A DNA stretch of 64,000 bases from an uncultured Oscillospiraceae bacterium (lineage in GTDB: Bacteria; Bacillota; Clostridia; Oscillospirales; Ruminococcaceae): assembly GCA_934446355.1 (NCBI GenBank), contig CAKSEC010000002.1, positions 62,001-126,000 of the forward strand, given 5' to 3'. Shown one piece after another: positions 16,352-24,840 of this stretch (its first letter is position 1; each line of letters starts with the position of its first letter). A model generated the notes under the pieces. That model was not told the origin of the DNA. It saw nothing but the letters and a program-made list of their open reading frames with translations, and searched no databases. Position numbers and translations under genes: made by a program.

Positions 16352-18478
16352 ATGTTTGAAAATTACAAGGTATTCAAGACAATGTTCGCCGGCAGAGAGC
16401 TTACCGTTGAAACCGGCAAGGTCTGCGGACTGGCTAACGGTTCATGCTGGGTTAGATACGGCGAAACCGTAGTCATGGTAAACGTGGCTGCAAGCGCAAA
16501 GCCCCGTGACGGCGTGGATTTCTTCCCGCTTTCCGTTGATTACGAGGAGAAGCTGTACGCAGTCGGCAAGATCCCCGGCGGCTTCCTTAAGAGAGAGGGC
16601 AGACCCAGCGAGAAGGCTATCCTGACTTCCCGTGTGGTTGACCGTCCTATGCGCCCGCTGTTCCCCAAGGACATGAGGAACGACGTCGCTATCACAATGA
16701 CAGTCCTCGCAGTTGACCCCGACTGCTCGCCTGAAATACTGGGCATGATCGGTGCTTCCATTGCGGTATCCATCTCCGATATCCCGTGGAACGGCCCTAT
16801 CGGCGGTATCAGTGTTGGTCTGGTGGATGGCGAGATAGTTCTTATGCCTAACCTCGAGCAGAGAGCAAAGTCTGACCTGAACCTGACGGTCGCTTCCTCC
16901 GAAAAGAAGGTAGTCATGATCGAAGCAGGCGCAAACGAAGTCCCCGACGATGTAATGTTCGACGCCATCATGGCAGGTCACAACGAGATCGTGAAGTCGC
17001 TAATTCCGTTCATTAAGGACATTCAGGCGCAGATCGGCAAGCCGAAGTTCGCATTTGAATCTCAGGAAGTCGATCACGATATGTTCGACGCTATTTCTGA
17101 TTTCGCTATCGAGCGTATCCGCTACGCACTCGACACTGACGACAAGAATATCCGCGAAGAGCGTCTGAAGCCCATCGTTGACGATATCCACGCAAAGTTC
17201 GACGAGGTATATCCCGAAAAGATAGGCATGATAGACGAGGCTATATACAAGCTGCAGAAGTTCGTTGTACGCCGCTGGCTGCTGGACGACAACAAGCGTG
17301 TTGACGGCAGAAAGATGGACGAGATACGTCCGCTTGCCGCTGAGGTAGGTATGCTTCCGAGAGTACACGGCTCAGGTCTGTTCACAAGAGGTCAGACTCA
17401 GGTCATGACGATATGCACGCTCGGTCCTGTAAGCGACAGCCAGAAGCTTGAAGGTCTGGACGAAGAGGACGGCAAGAGATATATGCACCACTACAACTTC
17501 CCAGCTTACTCTGTCGGCGAAACAAAGGCAAGCAGAGGTCCGGGCAGACGTGAGATAGGACACGGCGCACTCGCTGAGCGTGCTCTGCTTCCTGTTATCC
17601 CCAGCGTTGAGGATTTCCCCTACGCAATCCGTCTGGTGTCCGAGGTGCTTTCCTCTAACGGTTCTACCTCGCAGGGCTCAGTTTGCGGCTCTACTCTTGC
17701 ACTGATGGACGCCGGCGTTCCGATAAAGAAGCCTGTTGCAGGTATCTCCTGCGGCCTTATCACAGAGGGCGACAGATGGGATACTATGGTAGATATTCAG
17801 GGCGTTGAGGACTTCTTCGGCGACATGGACTTCAAGGTTGCTGGTACTCACGACGGTATCACCGCTATCCAGATGGACCTCAAGATCGACGGACTTACTC
17901 CCGAAATAATCAAAAACGCCTTTGAAAAGACTCACAAGGCAAGAGATTATATCCTTGACGAGATAATGCTCAAGGCTATCCCTGAGCCGAGAAAGACAGT
18001 CGGCAAGTACGCTCCCAAGATGATCCACACCAAGGTTCCCGTTGACAAGATCAGCGAAGTTATCGGCAAGGGCGGAAAGGTTATCCAGAAGCTTTGCGCT
18101 GACTTCGATGTCAAGATCGACATTGACGACGACGGCAACGTATTCATCTGCGGACTTGACCTCGACAAGGCAAACGCGTGCGTTCAGGTCATCAGCACTA
18201 TAGTTAATCCTCCGGAGATAGGCGCTATCTACAAGGGCAAGGTCGTTCGCATAATGAACTTCGGCGCATTTGTTGAGATCGCTCCCGGCAAGGACGGAAT
18301 GGTGCACATCTCCAAGCTTGACAACCACCGTGTTGAAAAGGTAGAGGACGTTGTATCCGTTGGCGATGAGATAATCGTAAAGGTAATGGAGATAGACAAT
18401 CAGGGACGAATCAACCTGTCCAGAAAGGACGCTCTTGCTGATATAGAGGCAAAGAGAAAGGCTCAGGCACAGGGCTGA
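16352..18478 (+). CDS. pnp: Polyribonucleotide nucleotidyltransferase (PNPase)
   Basis: Phosphorolytic 3'-5' exoribonuclease of mRNA turnover. The 708-residue protein has two RNase PH domains (about residues 1-230 and 310-540, with SNGSTSQGSVCGST in the second), then a KH domain (VIGKGGKVIQKL, about 560-610) and an S1 domain (GKVVRIMNFGAFVEI, about 620-690). Length and order match bacterial PNPases. A hairpin terminator lies just past the stop, separated from it by a 17-base piece of the palindromic repeat. Confidence 0.98.
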   Translation: MFENYKVFKTMFAGRELTVETGKVCGLANGSCWVRYGETVVMVNVAASAKPRDGVDFFPLSVDYEEKLYAVGKIPGGFLKREGRPSEKAILTSRVVDRPMRPLFPKDMRNDVAITMTVLAVDPDCSPEILGMIGASIAVSISDIPWNGPIGGISVGLVDGEIVLMPNLEQRAKSDLNLTVASSEKKVVMIEAGANEVPDDVMFDAIMAGHNEIVKSLIPFIKDIQAQIGKPKFAFESQEVDHDMFDAISDFAIERIRYALDTDDKNIREERLKPIVDDIHAKFDEVYPEKIGMIDEAIYKLQKFVVRRWLLDDNKRVDGRKMDEIRPLAAEVGMLPRVHGSGLFTRGQTQVMTICTLGPVSDSQKLEGLDEEDGKRYMHHYNFPAYSVGETKASRGPGRREIGHGALAERALLPVIPSVEDFPYAIRLVSEVLSSNGSTSQGSVCGSTLALMDAGVPIKKPVAGISCGLITEGDRWDTMVDIQGVEDFFGDMDFKVAGTHDGITAIQMDLKIDGLTPEIIKNAFEKTHKARDYILDEIMLKAIPEPRKTVGKYAPKMIHTKVPVDKISEVIGKGGKVIQKLCADFDVKIDIDDDGNVFICGLDLDKANACVQVISTIVNPPEIGAIYKGKVVRIMNFGAFVEIAPGKDGMVHISKLDNHRVEKVEDVVSVGDEIIVKVMEIDNQGRINLSRKDALADIEAKRKAQAQG

Positions 18479-18479
18479 T

Positions 18480-18496
18480 AGACCGGCGATAAACCC
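18480..18496 (+). repeat. Relic of the palindromic repeat, 5' end only, after pnp
   Basis: AGACCGGCGATAAACCC differs by one base from the intact subfamily A 5' end and starts two bases after the pnp stop. It runs directly into the pnp terminator stem instead of the usual TCATCTTCG continuation. Confidence 0.65.
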
Positions 18497-18524
18497 AGAG
18501 GGAAGCGGAAGCTTCCCTCTTTTT
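18497..18524 (+). terminator. Intrinsic terminator of pnp
   Basis: Ten-bp perfect stem (AGAGGGAAGC with GCTTCCCTCT), GGAA tetraloop and a TTTT run. Confidence 0.85.
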
Positions 18525-18567
18525 GCTTAACTAAAAGGGATTGCGTTCAAAAAAACCACAAAAGCCC

Positions 18568-18596
18568 TTGCATTCGGGAAAAGTATGCGATATAAT
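18568..18596 (+). promoter_or_regulatory. Sigma-A promoter of the small membrane protein
   Basis: TTGCAT, 17 bases, TATAAT, 30 bases before the ATG. Confidence 0.7.
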
Positions 18597-18625
18597 TAGC
18601 TTAGACTAATTCGGGAGGTACTTTT

Positions 18626-18925
18626 ATGATATTTACTTTAGTTCTTGAGGGACTTGCGATGTGCCTTATGCTGACAATGCTCTGCATTATCGGGACAAAG
18701 GACGGCGCAGCGGGAATGGCGTTCTTCTACGAAAAGCCTGTGCAGGACAAGGCGATAGCGCAGGGGCTGACGACTGCCGAAACGATAAAGCGCAGGCTAA
18801 ATGGATTCAGGCTGATCTCGTCCATACTGATGATAGTGTTGACTATTCTTTTCGTGTATGTGTTTAACGGCGCCCGCGGATTCGTTGATGGATTCCTGCA
18901 GATGCTTTTTTTATTTATGCGATAA
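18626..18925 (+). CDS. Small membrane protein, N-terminal part of a frame-split gene
   Basis: The 99-residue reading frame has two hydrophobic segments (about residues 3-22 and 65-97) and no family I can name with certainty. It ends at TAA (18923-18925), which overlaps the ATG of the next frame. The two frames look like halves of one ~160-residue Firmicute membrane protein. Joining them needs one extra T in the T7 run (18906-18912) or a -1 shift at T-TTT-TTA (18907-18913), reading on as FFIYAIMCVYDKLFIDTYW. It could be a pseudogene, a homopolymer sequencing error or programmed frameshifting. Confidence 0.7.
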   Translation: MIFTLVLEGLAMCLMLTMLCIIGTKDGAAGMAFFYEKPVQDKAIAQGLTTAETIKRRLNGFRLISSILMIVLTILFVYVFNGARGFVDGFLQMLFLFMR

Positions 18926-19119
18926 TGTGCGTGTACGATAAGCTGTTCATCGACACATACTGGGTAGGCCACACCAAAGCATGGATAATTCCCGGCACAG
19001 AGGAGTTCATGCCGTACATACCTGCAAGAATGGTGCTGATAAAGCTTGCGGTTTCGCTGATAATGTATCCGGCTACCGCTGCGATAATAGCGCTGGTAAT
19101 GTCGTTTATCCTGAAATGA
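18925..19119 (+). CDS. Small membrane protein, C-terminal part of the frame-split gene
   Basis: The 64-residue frame holds DTYWVGHTKAWIIPGTEEFMPYI, which I associate with the second half of a conserved single-chain Firmicute membrane protein, followed by one hydrophobic helix. It begins inside the stop of the upstream frame (TAATG), so stop-start coupling is also possible. I favour one gene broken or recoded at the T7 run rather than two separate genes. The biochemical role is unknown. Confidence 0.6.
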   Translation: MCVYDKLFIDTYWVGHTKAWIIPGTEEFMPYIPARMVLIKLAVSLIMYPATAAIIALVMSFILK

Positions 19120-19162
19120 TCATGTCAATAATACACATTTCCGCCCTCTTACGGGGCGGATC

Positions 19163-19266
19163 AGACTGCCGATAAACCCTCATCTTCGTCGTCACAAGCC
19201 CTACGGCAGGCAGATAAGCCTAGCCGTAGGGCTTGTTCCTAGAATCTGAGGGCTTCTCGACAGTCT
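19163..19266 (+). repeat. Palindromic repeat, subfamily A, between hairpins upstream of purA
   Basis: A 104-bp copy. The arms ACAAGCCCTACGGC and GCCGTAGGGCTTGT are a perfect 14-bp pair unlike the arms of the other copies. The apex is AGGC-AGATAA-GCCT. The outer ends have one mismatch (AGACTGCCGA against a 3' complement of AGACTGTCGA). It sits between two CCGCCC/GGGCGG hairpins. Confidence 0.85.
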
Positions 19267-19289
19267 GAATGCAGACTTTTTACGGATTG

Positions 19290-19315
19290 TTCCGCCCTAA
19301 ATGGGCGGAATTTTT
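19290..19315 (+). terminator. Intrinsic terminator upstream of purA promoter
   Basis: Eight-bp stem (TTCCGCCC with GGGCGGAA), TAAAT loop and TTTTT. A similar hairpin (CCGCCC/GGGGCGG) occurs at 19141-19160 before the repeat copy, so the repeat may have inserted next to a duplicated terminator. Confidence 0.75.
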
Positions 19316-19338
19316 GTGCTTTTTTTCTGCAAAAAACC

Positions 19339-19367
19339 TTGAATTAGGAACGCTGTTGTGATATAAT
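19339..19367 (+). promoter_or_regulatory. Sigma-A promoter of purA
   Basis: TTGAAT, 17 bases, TATAAT with extended TGTGA context. Confidence 0.75.
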
Positions 19368-19431
19368 ATTACTATGTGGGAATATGGTTTTGATTTCCCT
19401 ATTACACATTTTCAGAAACGAGGAACAACTA

Positions 19432-20715
19432 ATGTCATCAAGTGTTATTGTCGGAACCCAGTGGGGTGACGAGGGCAAGGGAAAAATCATTGACATCATG
19501 GCTGCAAAAGCAGATGTCGTTGTTCGTTCCAGCGGCGGAAACAATGCAGGACACACCGTAGTCCACGGCGACGAGGTGTATAAGCTCCACCTGCTCCCCT
19601 CAGGCATTCTTTACCCCGAAACGCTGTGCCTTATCGGAAGCGGCGTTGTGGTTGACCCGTCCGTGCTTCTTGAAGAGATCAACAATATGAATGCGAGGGG
19701 CGTGACCTGCGATAATCTTCGCATTGACGCCCGTGCAGATATCATCATGCCGTGGCACAGGCTGCTTGACAGGCTTTCTGAGGAATTCAAGGCAAAGCAG
19801 ACCGGCGTAAATATCGGCACGACAGGCAGGGGTATCGGCCCGTGCTATACGGATAAGGCTGAGCGTATCGGCATACGTATGTACGACCTTGTTCACCCTG
19901 ATTCGCTTAAAAAGAAGATCAAGGAAACAGGCGAACTCAAGAACCTTGTTATAACCAAGGTTTACGGCGGCGAAGCCTGCGACCTTGACGCGATCTACGA
20001 GGAATACAAGGCATACGGCGAGAAGCTTTCCAAGTACATGGCAGACGCTTCTGTTATCGCATTTGATGCGTATAAGGCAGGCAAAAAGGTGCTGTTCGAG
20101 GGCGCGCAGGCCACGCTGCTCGACATTGATTTCGGTACGTATCCTTTTGTTACCTCATCTCACCCCATCGCAGGCGGTGCGTGCGTAGGTACTGGTATCG
20201 GCCCGAAGATGATCGACGAGGTAATAGGCGTCGGCAAGAGTTACACCACCAGAGTGGGCAACGGTCCTTTCCCGACTGAGCTTTTCGATGAAACAGGCGA
20301 CCTTATCCGTGAGCGCGGCGGCGAATACGGCACCACTACCGGCCGTCCCAGACGTACCGGCTGGTTTGACGCGGTCATCATGCGCCATGCAGTACGTGTG
20401 AACGGACTGACCTCGCTTGCAATAAACAAGTTCGACACACTGTCCGGACTTCCCGTGCTGAAGGTCTGCACGGCATACAAGACCACAGACGGTCAGACGC
20501 TGACCGATTTCCCCGTAACGCTGGAGGAACTTGCAAAGTGCAGCCCTGTCTACGAGGAGATAGAAGGCTATGAGGGCGACCTGTCCGGCTGCCGCAGCTT
20601 TGAGGAACTTCCCGAAAAGGCGCAGGCTTATGTCAAGCGTCTTGAGGAACTTTGCGGCTGCCCGATAAAGATACTCGGCATTGGTCCGGGCAGAGATCAG
20701 ATAATCATCAGGTGA
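19432..20715 (+). CDS. purA: Adenylosuccinate synthetase
   Basis: Joins IMP and aspartate using GTP in the first committed step to AMP. The start at 19432 is set by the GTP-binding N-terminus VGTQWGDEGKGKI and an AGGA upstream; earlier in-frame codons would add a non-conserved extension. Other hallmarks are NNAGHTVV, GTTGRGIGPCY and GTYPFVTSS. At 427 residues it is full length. ymdB follows after three bases, suggesting cotranscription. Confidence 0.97.
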   Translation: MSSSVIVGTQWGDEGKGKIIDIMAAKADVVVRSSGGNNAGHTVVHGDEVYKLHLLPSGILYPETLCLIGSGVVVDPSVLLEEINNMNARGVTCDNLRIDARADIIMPWHRLLDRLSEEFKAKQTGVNIGTTGRGIGPCYTDKAERIGIRMYDLVHPDSLKKKIKETGELKNLVITKVYGGEACDLDAIYEEYKAYGEKLSKYMADASVIAFDAYKAGKKVLFEGAQATLLDIDFGTYPFVTSSHPIAGGACVGTGIGPKMIDEVIGVGKSYTTRVGNGPFPTELFDETGDLIRERGGEYGTTTGRPRRTGWFDAVIMRHAVRVNGLTSLAINKFDTLSGLPVLKVCTAYKTTDGQTLTDFPVTLEELAKCSPVYEEIEGYEGDLSGCRSFEELPEKAQAYVKRLEELCGCPIKILGIGPGRDQIIIR

Positions 20716-20718
20716 TAG

Positions 20719-21489
20719 ATGAAGCTGTTATTTATTGGCGATGTAGTGGGCAAGCCCGGCTGTGAGGCTCTGCAGCGCAGCCTGCACGGAATAAAGAATC
20801 AGCTTGGCGCAGATGTCGTGGTCGTGAACGGCGAAAATTCCGCCGAGGGCAACGGGATAAATCCCGGCTCTGCAGGAACGATATTCGACGCCGGCGCAGA
20901 TGTCATAACCACAGGCAACCACTGCTTCCGCCAGAAAACCATGGAAGCAGAATGGGAAAGCTGCAGCAATGTGATACGTCCGGCAAACTACGGCGAGGAC
21001 GTGATCGGCAGGGGAATGTGCGTGCTCGACAAGGGCGCATACTCCATTGCAGTGATAAACCTGATGGGCACGACATTCATGCAGCCGCTGGAAAATCCGT
21101 TCCATTGTATCGACCGCATTCTTGAAAAATGCACGGCGAAGGTCAAGATCGTGGACTTTCACGCCGAGGCTACCTCGGAAAAGCGGGCTATGGGGTATTA
21201 TCTGGCGGGCAGAGTGACTGCCGTGCTGGGTACTCACACCCATGTCACGACTGCCGACGAGCAGATAATCGACGGCACTGGCTACATCACGGACGTCGGA
21301 ATGACCGGACCTAAGGAGTCGATTCTGGGCGTTGAAAAGGACATAATCATCGAGCGGTTTCTGACCTATTACCCGAAAAGGCATAAATTCGCCGGCGGAC
21401 CTGTCGAGCTTAACGGGGTTTTGCTCGACATTGACGTAAAGACCGGCAAATGCGATTCTATAGAGAGATTCAGACAGATAATAGTGTGA
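20719..21489 (+). CDS. YmdB-family metallophosphoesterase
   Basis: Calcineurin-like phosphodiesterase of the YmdB type; family members hydrolyse cyclic nucleotides and affect biofilm formation in Bacillus. The 256-residue protein keeps the metal and active-site motifs GDVVGKPG, NGENSAEGNGI, TTGNHCF, HAEATSEKRAM and GTHTHVTTAD. It follows purA by three bases and precedes spoVS. The ymdB-spoVS neighbourhood is common in sporulating Firmicutes. Confidence 0.95.
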   Translation: MKLLFIGDVVGKPGCEALQRSLHGIKNQLGADVVVVNGENSAEGNGINPGSAGTIFDAGADVITTGNHCFRQKTMEAEWESCSNVIRPANYGEDVIGRGMCVLDKGAYSIAVINLMGTTFMQPLENPFHCIDRILEKCTAKVKIVDFHAEATSEKRAMGYYLAGRVTAVLGTHTHVTTADEQIIDGTGYITDVGMTGPKESILGVEKDIIIERFLTYYPKRHKFAGGPVELNGVLLDIDVKTGKCDSIERFRQIIV

Positions 21490-21543
21490 GCAGGACAAAT
21501 ATTACCGAAAGGCGTTCCCGCGGGGGAATGAAATGGTGACAAT

Positions 21544-21804
21544 ATGGAAATAGTAAAGGTATCGGCACATTCTGTACCGAAATCCGTTGCAGGTGCTATC
21601 GCAGCTGTTATACGTGAAAATGGCGAGGTAGAAGTGCAGGCAGTGGGAGCCGGCGCAGCAAATCAGGCTGTGAAGTCCATTGCCATCGCACGCAGCTATA
21701 TGGCGCTGGTGGGAGTGGATCTTATCTGCATTCCCGCATTCACCACCGTTGAGATAGACGGCGATGAAAGAACAGCAATGAAGTTTATCGTTGAGCCGCG
21801 GTGA
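21544..21804 (+). CDS. spoVS: Stage V sporulation protein S
   Basis: A small (86-residue) Alba-like protein needed for late sporulation stages in Bacillus, but also widespread in non-sporulating relatives. The sequence KVSAHSVPKSVAGAIAAVIR and the block around AVGAGAANQAVKSIAIAR are diagnostic. A large hairpin with a T-run lies downstream. Its presence fits a Firmicute but does not by itself prove that this organism sporulates. Confidence 0.96.
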   Translation: MEIVKVSAHSVPKSVAGAIAAVIRENGEVEVQAVGAGAANQAVKSIAIARSYMALVGVDLICIPAFTTVEIDGDERTAMKFIVEPR

Positions 21805-21839
21805 GATTCTGCGGTTTAGTCTGGTACTTATCGGGCGGC

Positions 21840-21922
21840 ACTGAATGATCACGCAGAATTAAAACGTGCAATGACGCACAATGCTACGGTCATTGCCCTG
21901 CGGGTCATTCAGTGCTTCTTTT
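21840..21922 (+). terminator. Large nested hairpin and terminator after spoVS
   Basis: An outer stem (GCACTGAATGA with TCATTCAGTGC) encloses a second stem (GCAATGAC with GTCATTGC) and is followed by TTCTTTTTTT. At roughly 75 bases it is far longer than a simple terminator and could also be a structured RNA. Confidence 0.7.
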
Positions 21923-21968
21923 TTTGCGGTACGCCCGACAATCTGATAACCGAACGCAGAGGTGCCTT

Positions 21969-22925
21969 ATGAAGAAGATACTGTTTATTGCCACAGGCGG
22001 CACGATAGCAAGCACAGACAGCGGCGGCGGGTTATCCCCCGAACTGTCCGCAGAAAAGCTGCTGCAGGGCGTTTCCGTGCCGAATATGGAGATACGCACA
22101 GTGCAGCCGTTTTCGCTTGACAGCACGAATCTCACGCCTGAGCACTGGGTAAGGCTTGCAGCGGTGATTCGGGACAGCTGGCAGGATCATGACGGCTTCG
22201 TTATCGCACACGGCACGGATACCATGGCGTATGGTGCGGCTGCGCTGTACTGCCTTATTCAGACGCCCGACAGACCGGTGATATTCACAGGCTCTCAGCT
22301 TCCACTCGACGCCCCCGACACTGACGCAGTGCGTAATCTTACGGACGCATTCCGCTGTGCGGCGCAGGGCAGAGCCGGAGTATGGGTGGTGTTCTGCGGC
22401 AGAGTTATCGCAGGAAACGCCGCACGAAAGGTGCATACAACCTCGTTTGACGCATTCCGCGGCTTCACCGCAGGGGACGAATATGCGGTGCAGGACTTCT
22501 GCACAGAGCAGGACGGCGAAGCTCAGGGCGGCGCAGTATTCTATAACCGGCTGGACAGCCGTGCGGCGCTGCTGCGGCTCACGCCGGGCATATCCGCAGA
22601 ACTTGTGTATGATATCGGCACGCACGTCAATGCGCTGATAGTCGAGGGGTATGGACTAGGCGGGATACCGGACGGCGAGGATTCGCAAATTCTGCACACC
22701 CTGAAAGAACTGTCCGGACTGGGCGTGCGTATAATAATAACCACGCAGGTATTTGAGGGAGGCTGCGACCTCTCGGTGTATCAGGTGGGCAGGGCTGCGC
22801 TTGACGCAGGCTTTATTCCCGCAGAGGGAATGACCTCTGAATATGCGGTGATGAGGGCTATGTGGTCGCTTGCATATTCATACGAGCCGGAAGATTTCAG
22901 AAAGCTGTTCCTTGCCGAAAGGTAA
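21969..22925 (+). CDS. ansA: L-asparaginase, type I (cytoplasmic)
   Basis: Hydrolyses asparagine to aspartate and ammonia. The start at 21969 places the first catalytic motif ATGGTIAS near residue 10; the second threonine motif is HGTDTMAY. There is no signal peptide, and the 318-residue length fits the type I cytoplasmic class. It lies between the spoVS terminator and a YitT gene. With glnN and the amino-acid transporter nearby it would feed ammonium assimilation. Confidence 0.93.
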   Translation: MKKILFIATGGTIASTDSGGGLSPELSAEKLLQGVSVPNMEIRTVQPFSLDSTNLTPEHWVRLAAVIRDSWQDHDGFVIAHGTDTMAYGAAALYCLIQTPDRPVIFTGSQLPLDAPDTDAVRNLTDAFRCAAQGRAGVWVVFCGRVIAGNAARKVHTTSFDAFRGFTAGDEYAVQDFCTEQDGEAQGGAVFYNRLDSRAALLRLTPGISAELVYDIGTHVNALIVEGYGLGGIPDGEDSQILHTLKELSGLGVRIIITTQVFEGGCDLSVYQVGRAALDAGFIPAEGMTSEYAVMRAMWSLAYSYEPEDFRKLFLAER

Positions 22926-22964
22926 CGGGCGCTTTCTGCAGACATAACGACAGGAGGACACAAC

Positions 22965-23885
22965 ATGAAACGTGAACTGAAGAAGCTTAAACTGCGGAAT
23001 TTCCTCATGCTTACGCTTGCGGGCTTTGTCAACGCATTCGGCATAACGGTTTTCCTTATGCCAGCAAAGCTGTACGACAGCGGAATATCCGGTACGTCGA
23101 TGCTGCTCGACTATTTACCGCCTGACTGGCTCTCGCTGTCAGTAGCCCTCGTGCTGCTGAATATACCGCTGTTTTTGTACGGCTTGAAGCGTCAGGGACT
23201 TGCGTTCACCATTTATGCGTGCTATTCTGTGGCGTGCTATTCGATATTTTCGTGGCTCAGCACTACGCTTTTCCCGATAGACGAGGCAGTAGGCTCACGG
23301 CTCGCTGGAAACGACCTGCTGCTGTGTGCGATATTCGGCGGCGTTATTTCGGGCGTGGGCAGCGGACTTGCAGTGCGCTTCGGCGGCGCAATGGACGGCA
23401 TTGAGGTGCTCGCCGTTATATTCTCAAAGCGGCTTGGAATGACCGTGGGAACGTTCGTCATGATATATAACGTTGTGCTGTACGTGGTGTGCGGTCTGGT
23501 GTTCTCCAACTGGGTGCTGCCGCTGTATTCCATCGTGGCGTATTTTGCGGCGCTGAAAACGCTTGACTTCATCGTCGAGGGTATCAGCCGTTCAAAGGCG
23601 GCGTTCATTGTCACCATGCGTGCGCAGGAGGTAGGCAAGGCTCTTGGCGAGGCGTTCGGCTGCGGTATCACTGAGATACCCGCAAAGGGCGGCTATTCCG
23701 GCACGGACAGAACTGTGCTGTATTTCGTTGTCAACAGATTCCAGATAGGCAAAATGCGCGGTATCGTGCACGACGTAGACCCCGCCGCATACATAACCAT
23801 CAACGAGGTCGCAGACATCTTCAGCGCAAATCACGATACGGACGACAAGAATAAGAAAGAGGAAGTCACTGCAGCAGAGAAGTGA
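22965..23885 (+). CDS. YitT-family membrane protein
   Basis: Membrane protein with an N-terminal YitT domain of about five helices (residues ~15-205; [20 protein letters not shown] is typical) and a C-terminal cytoplasmic DUF2179 domain ([22 protein letters not shown]). The transported substrate, if any, is not known for the family. The 306-residue length is normal. It is 40 bases from ansA with AGGAGG before the ATG, and araD follows 17 bases after it. Confidence 0.92.
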   Translation: MKRELKKLKLRNFLMLTLAGFVNAFGITVFLMPAKLYDSGISGTSMLLDYLPPDWLSLSVALVLLNIPLFLYGLKRQGLAFTIYACYSVACYSIFSWLSTTLFPIDEAVGSRLAGNDLLLCAIFGGVISGVGSGLAVRFGGAMDGIEVLAVIFSKRLGMTVGTFVMIYNVVLYVVCGLVFSNWVLPLYSIVAYFAALKTLDFIVEGISRSKAAFIVTMRAQEVGKALGEAFGCGITEIPAKGGYSGTDRTVLYFVVNRFQIGKMRGIVHDVDPAAYITINEVADIFSANHDTDDKNKKEEVTAAEK

Positions 23886-23901
23886 CAGTCAGGAGGAAGA
23901 A

Positions 23902-24600
23902 ATGCTGGAAGAGTTAAAGGAGCGGGTCTACAGGGCGAACATGAAGCTTCCCGCTCATGGACTGGTGACCTTCACATGGGGCAATGTTTCGGGCATAGAC
24001 CGTGAAAAGGGTCTGGTCGTTATCAAGCCCTCAGGCGTGGAATACTGCGAAATGCGGCCGGAGGACATGGTGGTGGTAGACCTTGCGACCGGCGAGCGTG
24101 TAGAGGGCGAACTGAATCCCAGTTCCGACACGCCGACGCACCTTGTGCTGTACCGTGCATTCCCGAACATAAAAGGCGTGGTACATACTCACAGCCGCTG
24201 GGCGACGATTTATTCGCAGGCGGGCAGGAGCATTCCGGCGTATGGAACGACGCACGGCGACTATTTCTACGGCTCGATTCCCTGCACACGCAAAATGACC
24301 CCGCAGGAGATAGCCGGCGAATACGAAAAGGAAACCGGAAACGTTATTGTAGAAACGTTTGCGGGCAAGTCGCCCGACGATATTCCGGCAGTGCTGGTGC
24401 ACAGCCACGGTCCGTTCACATGGGGCACAAGCCCTGATAATGCGGTGCATAACGCAGTGGTTCTCGAAGAGATAGCGTTCATGGCATGGCATGATGAGAT
24501 GATGAACCCAGAAATGCTGCCTATGCAGCAGGAACTTCTTGACAAGCATTATCTGCGCAAGCACGGCGCGAACGCTTACTACGGTCAGGTAAAGAAGTAA
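23902..24600 (+). CDS. araD: L-ribulose-5-phosphate 4-epimerase
   Basis: Class II aldolase-fold zinc enzyme converting L-ribulose 5-phosphate to D-xylulose 5-phosphate in arabinose catabolism; the product enters the transketolase reactions. The 232-residue protein has GNVSGID, the metal-binding histidines in VVHTHSRWA, and HSHGPFTWG. It lacks the usual araA/araB partners locally. A strong hairpin after the stop ends the transcript. Confidence 0.94.
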   Translation: MLEELKERVYRANMKLPAHGLVTFTWGNVSGIDREKGLVVIKPSGVEYCEMRPEDMVVVDLATGERVEGELNPSSDTPTHLVLYRAFPNIKGVVHTHSRWATIYSQAGRSIPAYGTTHGDYFYGSIPCTRKMTPQEIAGEYEKETGNVIVETFAGKSPDDIPAVLVHSHGPFTWGTSPDNAVHNAVVLEEIAFMAWHDEMMNPEMLPMQQELLDKHYLRKHGANAYYGQVKK

Positions 24601-24645
24601 AAATCACACCGCACAGAGCCCTGACGGTTTTGTGCGGTGATTTGT
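24601..24645 (+). terminator. Terminator of araD
   Basis: AAATCACACCGCACA pairs with TGTGCGGTGATTT (one bulged base) around a long loop. It starts directly after the stop codon and is followed by GTTATTC. Confidence 0.6.
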
Positions 24646-24752
24646 TATTCAGTAAAAATGCAATATAGCGCTAAAGCCGTGTAAATATCGCCTGATTATT
24701 TCTGGCGCAAGAAATCAGTCGGTACAAATATCAGGGAAAATTGCCATAAAGG

Positions 24753-24781
24753 TTGACAAACCCGCTTAATTGTGCTATCAT
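24753..24781 (+). promoter_or_regulatory. Sigma-A promoter of the amino-acid ABC operon
   Basis: TTGACA, 17 bases, TATCAT, 60 bases before the start of the binding protein. Confidence 0.85.
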
Positions 24782-24840
24782 ATTAAAGTGGTCGCACAGC
24801 AATGTGCATAGACAACAGTAGAACGAAAGGAAGAAACACA

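Noticed and set aside
18599..18612. TTAGACTAATTC before the frame-split gene as another copy of the DUF2087 operator
   Set aside because: It matches only part of the palindrome and lies in the leader rather than around the -10; likely chance.
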